From NCBI GenBank assembly GCA_018382295.1, contig JAGZQF010000001.1, positions 1-64,000 of the forward strand: 64,000 bases of DNA. Reading direction: 5' to 3'. The position numbers and the translations under genes are program-made. The first letter of the stretch is position 1. The number at the start of each line of letters is the position of its first letter. The DNA comes from Collinsella sp. Its GTDB lineage: Bacteria > Actinomycetota > Coriobacteriia > Coriobacteriales > Coriobacteriaceae. Under the pieces are notes generated by a model. The model made no database searches, had not been told where the DNA came from, and saw only the letters and a program-made list of their open reading frames with translations. This document shows positions 59,361 to 64,000 of the stretch, piece after piece.

Positions 59361-59590
59361 CGTTGTCTCCTTGGTTACGGTGTACTCGCCTATGGTACCC
59401 GTGACGGTGCATGTAATCATCGAGAGCTTCATGTATGCCTCATTTTTATCTATCGAGCAAATGCCCAAGGCTTGAGATAAAACCCTTGATTAATTAGTCC
59501 CATAACCTACCTTTGGGATGGGTTGAGAGGGGTGCAGGGTAGCGGTATCGTGAACCGAATAAAACTAAAACCCAGGCAAGGGAGCAAGAT

Positions 59591-60874
59591 ATGAGCGAGC
59601 AGACTATCGGTACCACATGTGTTCAGGGCGGCTACCGCCCGGGTGACGCGGAGCCGCGCCAGGTGCCTATCTACCAGTCCACCACGTGGAAGTATGATAC
59701 GTCCGAGCATATGGGCAAGCTGTTTGACCTGGAGGAGTCCGGTTACTTCTACAGCCGCCTGCAGAACCCCACGTGCGATCTGGTTGCTGCCAAGATCTGC
59801 GAGATGGAGGGCGGCACCGCCGCGATGCTCACGAGCTCGGGCATGGCTGCGAACTTCCTCGCCATCTTTAACGTCGCCGGTGCCGGTGATCACGTGGTTG
59901 CGTGCTCTGCCATCTACGGCGGCACCTACAACCTGCTGGCTCACACTATGGGCCGCATGGGCCTGACCTGCACGTTCGTCGCACCCGACTGCACCGATGA
60001 GGAGCTGGAGGCCGCTTTCCAGCCCAACACCAAGCTCGTCTTTGGCGAGACCATCGCTAACCCCGCGCTTGCCGTGCTCGATATTGAGCGCTTTGCCAAG
60101 GCCGCGCACGACCACGGCGTGCCGCTGATGGTCGACAACACCTTCCCGACGCCCGTGATGTGCCGTCCCTTTGAGTGGGGCGCCGACATCGTCACGCATT
60201 CCACCACCAAGTACATGGATGGTCACGCGGCCTACCTGGGCGGCGTGATCGTTGATCACGGTCAGTTTGACTGGATGGCCCATGCGGACAAGTTCCCGGG
60301 TCTCACCACGCCCGACGAGAGCTACCACGGCGTGACCTATGCCGAGAAGTTCGGCCGCGAGGGCGCCTTTATTACCAAGGCTACCGCGCAGCTCATGCGC
60401 GACCTCGGCCCCATGCAGAACCCGCAGGCGGCGTTCTTCCTGAACAGCTCGCTCGAGAGCCTGCACGTGCGTATGCCGCGCCATTGCGAGAACGGTCTGG
60501 CGGTCGCCAAGTTCCTGCAGGGCCACCCCAAAGTGCGCTTCGTGAGCTATCCGGGCCTAGAGGGCGACAAGTACTACGACATGGCTCAGAAGTACATGCC
60601 CAACGGTACCTGCGGCGTCGTGAGCTTTGGCTTTACCGGTGGTCGTGCGGCGGCCGAGACCTTTATGAAGAGTCTTAAGCTCGCCCAGATTGCCACGCAC
60701 GTGGCCGATGCCCGCACCTGCTGCCTGCACCCGGCAAACGCCACCCATCGCCAGATGAACGACGAGGAGCTCATCGCCTGCGGCATCTCCGCCGATATGG
60801 TGCGCCTGTCGTGCGGCCTTGAGGATACGGCCGATTTGATTGCCGACCTTGAGCAGGCACTCGAGCAGTGCTAG
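59591..60874 (+). CDS. metY: O-acetylhomoserine sulfhydrylase (PLP-dependent)
   Basis: 427 residues of the Cys/Met metabolism PLP family. It makes homocysteine from O-acetylhomoserine and sulfide. The PLP lysine is Lys207 in HSTTKYMDGH; YSRLQNPT, SSGMAANF, AIYGGTYNLL and VDNTFPTPVMCRP are conserved. The insertion between residues 225 and 275 and the length favour MetY over cystathionine gamma-synthase (about 380). AAGGGAG precedes the ATG. A CCCAT/ATGGG dyad lies at about 59499-59521 upstream. Confidence 0.88.
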   Translation: MSEQTIGTTCVQGGYRPGDAEPRQVPIYQSTTWKYDTSEHMGKLFDLEESGYFYSRLQNPTCDLVAAKICEMEGGTAAMLTSSGMAANFLAIFNVAGAGDHVVACSAIYGGTYNLLAHTMGRMGLTCTFVAPDCTDEELEAAFQPNTKLVFGETIANPALAVLDIERFAKAAHDHGVPLMVDNTFPTPVMCRPFEWGADIVTHSTTKYMDGHAAYLGGVIVDHGQFDWMAHADKFPGLTTPDESYHGVTYAEKFGREGAFITKATAQLMRDLGPMQNPQAAFFLNSSLESLHVRMPRHCENGLAVAKFLQGHPKVRFVSYPGLEGDKYYDMAQKYMPNGTCGVVSFGFTGGRAAAETFMKSLKLAQIATHVADARTCCLHPANATHRQMNDEELIACGISADMVRLSCGLEDTADLIADLEQALEQC

Positions 60875-60953
60875 GCTAGCGTGCGTGCGAGGCGTGGGAC
60901 GGCTTTTCGGCTGACGACGTCCTCATAGTTCCGATTCCGTAGGCGGGACCCCG

Positions 60954-60990
60954 ATCGTGTCCGTTTGTAGGCGATTGGGGTCCCGTTTTT
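60954..60990 (+). terminator. Terminator after metY
   Basis: CGGGACCCCGATCG pairs with CGATTGGGGTCCCG (one wobble) around a loop of some 14 bases, followed by TTTTT. Confidence 0.88.
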
Positions 60991-61015
60991 GCGTTGCACG
61001 ATAGAAAGGATATAC

Positions 61016-62320
61016 ATGGAGAAAACTGCCGAGCAGCTGCGCCGCGAACACATTGCCCTAGAGGGCGACACCCACGGTAAGAATAAATGGGCGATTCTGT
61101 TCACCGTGCTCGTCATGACCTTTATGGTGTGTTTGGATTCGACCGTCGTGACCGTGGCGCTGCCCGTGATGCAAAAGGAGCTGGGCGTGGGCCTCGATCG
61201 CATTCAGCTGGTGAGCTCAGTGTACCTGCTTGCGACATGCGTGGCTATGTTGCCGTTTGGCCGTCTGGGTGACGTGCGCGGCAAGGTGAATGTGTTCCAG
61301 CTGGGTGTCATCGTCTTTTCGGTCGGTTCGCTGCTGTGCGGCCTTTCGGCCTCGCTCGAGGTTCTTATCCTGGCACGCATTGTTCAGGGCGTCGGTTGCG
61401 CGGCGGCCATGGCTAACAACATGGGTATCATCACCGAGTCGTTTCCGGCGCGCGAACGAGGCCGTGCTATGGGTATTCTCGCGACCTTTGTGGCCCTCGG
61501 CATGATGTGTGGCCCCGTGCTCGGCGGCATGCTGGTGGCAAGCTTTCCTTGGGAGAGCATCTTCCTCATCAACCTGCCCATTGGCGTCATCTCGTTTATC
61601 GTGGGGCTCTACACGCTGCCGCATGTAAAGCCGGAGGCCGGCGAGCGCCCCATGTCGCTGGCGGAGGCCGCGCGTCGCTGCTTTGCAAATTCGGCCTTCA
61701 CCATCAACCTTGCCTGCATGCTCATCGTGTTCGTTGGTATTGGCGCATCCGAGTTTATCCTGCCGTTCTATTTTCAGGACGCCCACGGCTTTGGTTCCGA
61801 CATTTCCGGATTGCTGTTTTTGGCGCTGCCGATGGTGAATGCCTTTATCGGCCCGCTTTCGGGTGCGGTTTCGGACCGTGTTGGCTGCGAGGGTCCCACG
61901 GCGGTCGGCCTGGGCGTGTACGTGTGCGGGCTCTTTGCGGTAAGTACGCTCGACGAGCACTCTTCCATCCCTGTGATTGTGTGCTGTGCCGCGTTTATGT
62001 CGTGCGGTACGTCGATTTTCCAGAGCCCCAACAACTCGCTGTATATGGGCTCGGCTCCGCGCGAAGCGCTCGGCTTTGCGGGCAGCCTGGGTAGTTTGGC
62101 ACGCTACGCCGGCATGGCGCTCGGCATTACGGCGGCGTCGCATATCCTGTATGGGCAGATGAGCGTGGCAATGGGCGAGGCCGTGACCAGTTTTGTTACA
62201 GGTCGTCCGGACGTATTCCTATTCGGCTTTCGCTCGGTGTTCTGCGTACTCATGGCTGTGGCCGCCGTGGGCTTTGCGCTTGCCATGGTGCGTTTGGTGA
62301 AGATGCGCGCCCGCCATTAG
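61016..62320 (+). CDS. MFS transporter, drug/H+ antiporter type
   Basis: 434 residues with about 12 membrane segments. VCLDSTVVTVALPVMQKELG in span 1, the motif A loop LPFGRLGDVRGK and motif C in ALGMMCGPVLGGML identify a drug:H+ antiporter of the QacA/EmrB style, though the usual 14 spans are not all evident. The ATG at 61016 has GAAAGGA upstream. The exported substrate is unknown. Confidence 0.85.
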   Translation: MEKTAEQLRREHIALEGDTHGKNKWAILFTVLVMTFMVCLDSTVVTVALPVMQKELGVGLDRIQLVSSVYLLATCVAMLPFGRLGDVRGKVNVFQLGVIVFSVGSLLCGLSASLEVLILARIVQGVGCAAAMANNMGIITESFPARERGRAMGILATFVALGMMCGPVLGGMLVASFPWESIFLINLPIGVISFIVGLYTLPHVKPEAGERPMSLAEAARRCFANSAFTINLACMLIVFVGIGASEFILPFYFQDAHGFGSDISGLLFLALPMVNAFIGPLSGAVSDRVGCEGPTAVGLGVYVCGLFAVSTLDEHSSIPVIVCCAAFMSCGTSIFQSPNNSLYMGSAPREALGFAGSLGSLARYAGMALGITAASHILYGQMSVAMGEAVTSFVTGRPDVFLFGFRSVFCVLMAVAAVGFALAMVRLVKMRARH

Positions 62321-62477
62321 CATGTTGGGAGGCTGTCTGCCACGATTCGCGCCGTCCCAAAAAGACTGGTTTGTGGTGCGATGTGGCTTGTGGGGCGGGC
62401 GGGGGTCGGTCCGTGGTAGACTATCGAACAACGTTTATTAATCGCGCGGTATCGTTGCCGCGAGAAGGGGTTGCGCC

Positions 62478-63056
62478 ATGCAGGAGCTTGAGGATCGTAT
62501 TCGCCATGACGGCATCGTAAAGGCCGGTAACGTCCTTAAGGTTGATGCCTTCCTCAACCACCAGTGCGACGTTGAGCTGTTCGACCACATGGGCGCCGAA
62601 TGGGCCCGTCTGTTCGAGGGTGTCGAGATCAACAAGATCCTGACGATTGAGGCTTCGGGTATTGGTATGGCCTGCATCGCAGCTCAGCATTTTGGCGGCG
62701 TGCCGGTGGTCTTTGCAAAGAAGGCCCAGTCCATCAACCTTGACGGCGAGCAGTATGCCACGACCATCTACTCCTTTACCAAGCAGAAGGAGTACCCGGT
62801 CATTGTCGGCAAGCGCTTTCTGTCCGAGGGCGATAAGGTCCTGATTATCGACGACTTCCTGGCCAACGGCTGCGCGCTTGAGGGCCTTATTAAGATCTGC
62901 GAGGCTGCGGGCGCCGAAGTTGCCGGCATTGGCATTGCCGTTGAGAAGGGCTTCCAGGGCGGCGGCGATAAGCTCCGTAAGCGCGGCTTCCGCGTTGAGA
63001 GCTTGGCCCGTATCGCCGATATGGACTGCGAGAACGGCGAGATCACCTTCGCCTAA
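62478..63056 (+). CDS. xpt: Xanthine phosphoribosyltransferase
   Basis: 192 residues, the length of B. subtilis Xpt. It makes XMP from xanthine and PRPP. The PRPP loop is VLIIDDFLANGCAL near residue 120; LTIEASGIGMA and FAKKAQS are Xpt-type blocks. GAGAAGGGG precedes the ATG. No purine riboswitch consensus was found in the 150 bases upstream. Confidence 0.93.
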   Translation: MQELEDRIRHDGIVKAGNVLKVDAFLNHQCDVELFDHMGAEWARLFEGVEINKILTIEASGIGMACIAAQHFGGVPVVFAKKAQSINLDGEQYATTIYSFTKQKEYPVIVGKRFLSEGDKVLIIDDFLANGCALEGLIKICEAAGAEVAGIGIAVEKGFQGGGDKLRKRGFRVESLARIADMDCENGEITFA

Positions 63057-63083
63057 GCGCGCAACATAAGCGATTGGTATGCG

Positions 63084-63119
63084 ATGTGACAAAGGGACTG
63101 TCCCTTTGTCACATTTTTT
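63084..63119 (+). terminator. 31-base perfect palindrome after xpt
   Basis: ATGTGACAAAGGGAC at 63084-63098 is fully complementary to 63100-63114 around a single T, followed by TTTTT. It terminates xpt and lies 20 bases before the ATG of the next gene. Its centre GGGACTGTCCC resembles the inner arm of the repeat at 63529. Confidence 0.85.
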
Positions 63120-63139
63120 GTATGAGGGGAGGTGTTGAT

Positions 63140-63520
63140 ATGGACGAGAACAAGATGGGCTGGCGCGAGTATGCGCGCTTTGCCGAGATGTCGGTTGAGG
63201 AGCTGGCGCGCGATTGCGAGGTACAGGTGTTTCGCGCGACGGGTCCGGGTGGGCAGGGCGTGAACACGACGGACTCTGCGGTGCGCATGAAACATGGGCC
63301 CACGGGGATTGTCGTGACGGCGCGTGAGAGCCGCAGCCAGTTTCAGAATCGCGCGAGCTGCCTGCGTAAGCTGCGCGCTGAGCTTGAGCGTCGCGGGCGT
63401 CCACCGCGTCGACGCGTAAAGACCAAGGTGCCTCAGCGCTCTCGCCAGCGCAGGCTTAATGACAAGCACTTCAACGCCATTAAAAAGGCCAACCGTCGCA
63501 AGCCGGGCGGGGAGGAATAG
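63140..63520 (+). CDS. Stand-alone release-factor-like protein (GGQ domain)
   Basis: 126 residues: only the peptidyl-hydrolase domain of class I release factors. GGQ lies at residues 37-39 in RATGPGGQGVNTTDSAVRM, followed by SRSQFQNRASCLRKL. The stop-codon recognition domain is absent. The C-terminal 45 residues are Arg/Lys-rich, as in ArfB/YaeJ, where the tail enters the empty mRNA channel. It probably frees stalled ribosomes. GGGGAGG precedes the ATG at 63140. The name ArfB is not certain. Confidence 0.85.
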   Translation: MDENKMGWREYARFAEMSVEELARDCEVQVFRATGPGGQGVNTTDSAVRMKHGPTGIVVTARESRSQFQNRASCLRKLRAELERRGRPPRRRVKTKVPQRSRQRRLNDKHFNAIKKANRRKPGGEE

Positions 63521-63528
63521 CCTCCTCG

Positions 63529-63599
63529 TAAGTTGCGGTGAAATAGGGACTGTTTATGCAGCTAAAGCCGTAAGACAGTCCCTATTTCACCGCAACTTA
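63529..63599. repeat. Inverted-repeat element, AGTTGCGGTG family, copy 3
   Basis: The arm at 63529-63553 (TAAGTTGCGGTGAAATAGGG, then ACTGT) is complementary at all 25 positions to 63575-63599. The outer core matches copies 1 and 2, and the inner arm GGGACTGT is its own. It sits between convergent genes: the release-factor-like gene (+) and the lipid kinase (-). Confidence 0.9.
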
Positions 63600-63606
63600 G
63601 GTGGGG

Positions 63607-63999
63607 TTAGCGGGTGGGGTGCCAGACCTCGAGGGCGCCGGCGAGGATGTCGACCTCGATGCGTGAGGCGACAACGGGCTCGCCGTCGGCCTGGATGGGG
63701 TAGTCGGGCTCCTCCAAGGTGAGCGCGGCATGGCGGCATCGGCGCATGCGAACCGGTGTCAACTTGGTATGGTGGCCGTCCTTAGCCGAAAGAAACATAG
63801 GCAGGGCAACCGCGCGAGGGACGGGGCCGCAGGCGTAGCAGACGTCGAGCATGCCGTCGCAGGGGTCGGCATCGGGGCAGATACGATAGCCCGAGCCATA
63901 CGTGGGGCCCAGCTGAATCGCCATGATGATCGCCCTCACGCGCTCGGCGGGCGCGTCGTCAAAGCTGGCTGTCATGGGGTAATTGCGATAGCGTAGGCC
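63607..63999 (-). CDS. Diacylglycerol/lipid kinase family protein, C-terminal part
   Basis: 131 codons to the window edge; the N-terminal catalytic half is missing. Reading from the edge, GLRYRNYPMTASFDDAP and IQLGPTYGSGYRICPDADP, then DGMLDV and ADGEPV, match the C-terminal beta-sandwich of the DagK/YegS/BmrU family. It phosphorylates diacylglycerol or a related lipid at the membrane. It converges on the release-factor-like gene. Confidence 0.85.
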   Translation of the reverse strand, partial: GLRYRNYPMTASFDDAPAERVRAIIMAIQLGPTYGSGYRICPDADPCDGMLDVCYACGPVPRAVALPMFLSAKDGHHTKLTPVRMRRCRHAALTLEEPDYPIQADGEPVVASRIEVDILAGALEVWHPTR

Positions 64000-64000
64000 A

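Noticed and set aside
62321..62477. Possible purine riboswitch before xpt
   Set aside because: The conserved guanine-aptamer loops and junction bases were not found.
1..64000. CRISPR arrays, insertion sequences, prophage genes, tRNA or rRNA genes
   Set aside because: No regular spacer-repeat arrays, transposase or phage proteins, and no tRNA cloverleaf or rRNA sequence was recognised on reading both strands; small or degenerate ones could be missed by eye.

Overview
The window reads as chromosomal core DNA of a high-GC anaerobic actinobacterium of the class Coriobacteriia, most likely Collinsella or a close relative. This is inferred from the proteins and gene order: SepF, DivIVA and YggT beside FtsZ, no FtsA, an arginine deiminase operon, and a fragmented arginine pathway. 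No IS element, prophage, CRISPR array or tRNA was seen.

Layout. 1-2.9 kb is the end of an arginine deiminase operon (arcA end, ornithine carbamoyltransferase, YfcC-type carrier). 3.3-8.2 kb holds a DUF1846 protein, a small winged-helix protein, pyrG and xerD. 8.6-24.2 kb is the division and cell wall cluster: mraZ, rsmH, ftsL, ftsI, murF, mraY, murD, ftsW, murG, murC, murB, ftsQ, ftsZ. murE and ftsA are absent. The cluster continues with pgeF, is interrupted by a complete pstSCAB-phoU phosphate operon joined to pgeF by a 4-base overlap, and resumes with yggS, sepF, yggT and divIVA (24.4-32.3 kb). 32.5-35 kb holds a nitroreductase and a second, low-affinity phosphate system (PiT plus DUF47). 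35.2-47 kb is mixed housekeeping: a Bax-inhibitor-1 family protein, a PARG-like protein, a GDSL hydrolase, thiD, thiC with a TPP riboswitch, yaaA, an M18 aminopeptidase and polA. 48-52 kb holds argG and argH, with an arginine-rich leader peptide upstream of argG. 52-64 kb holds ndk, rpiB, a cysteine desulfidase-like protein, rpsA, RNase P RNA, a YigZ protein, an O-acetylhomoserine sulfhydrylase, an MFS exporter, xpt, a stand-alone release-factor-like protein and the end of a lipid kinase.

The most unusual content is in the intergenic DNA. Several families of long, near-perfect inverted repeats lie at gene ends. One family (three copies) keeps a constant outer arm while its inner arms differ in a base-pair-preserving way. 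Another element of about 160 bp occurs twice (2967-3126 and 54783-54941) with covarying stems, and a weaker relative follows the RNase P RNA gene. Two tracts of strongly A/C-skewed DNA end beside the two longest palindromes.

The best candidate for an undescribed regulatory system is the argG leader. It encodes a 24-residue peptide with six arginines in its last eleven residues, three of them consecutive CGA codons just before the stop, followed by a chain of mutually exclusive hairpins. A second regulatory candidate is the mraZ promoter, where two near-identical 17-bp palindromes sit between -35 and -10 and just downstream of the expected start. All functions are assigned by reading the sequence; no database search was run.
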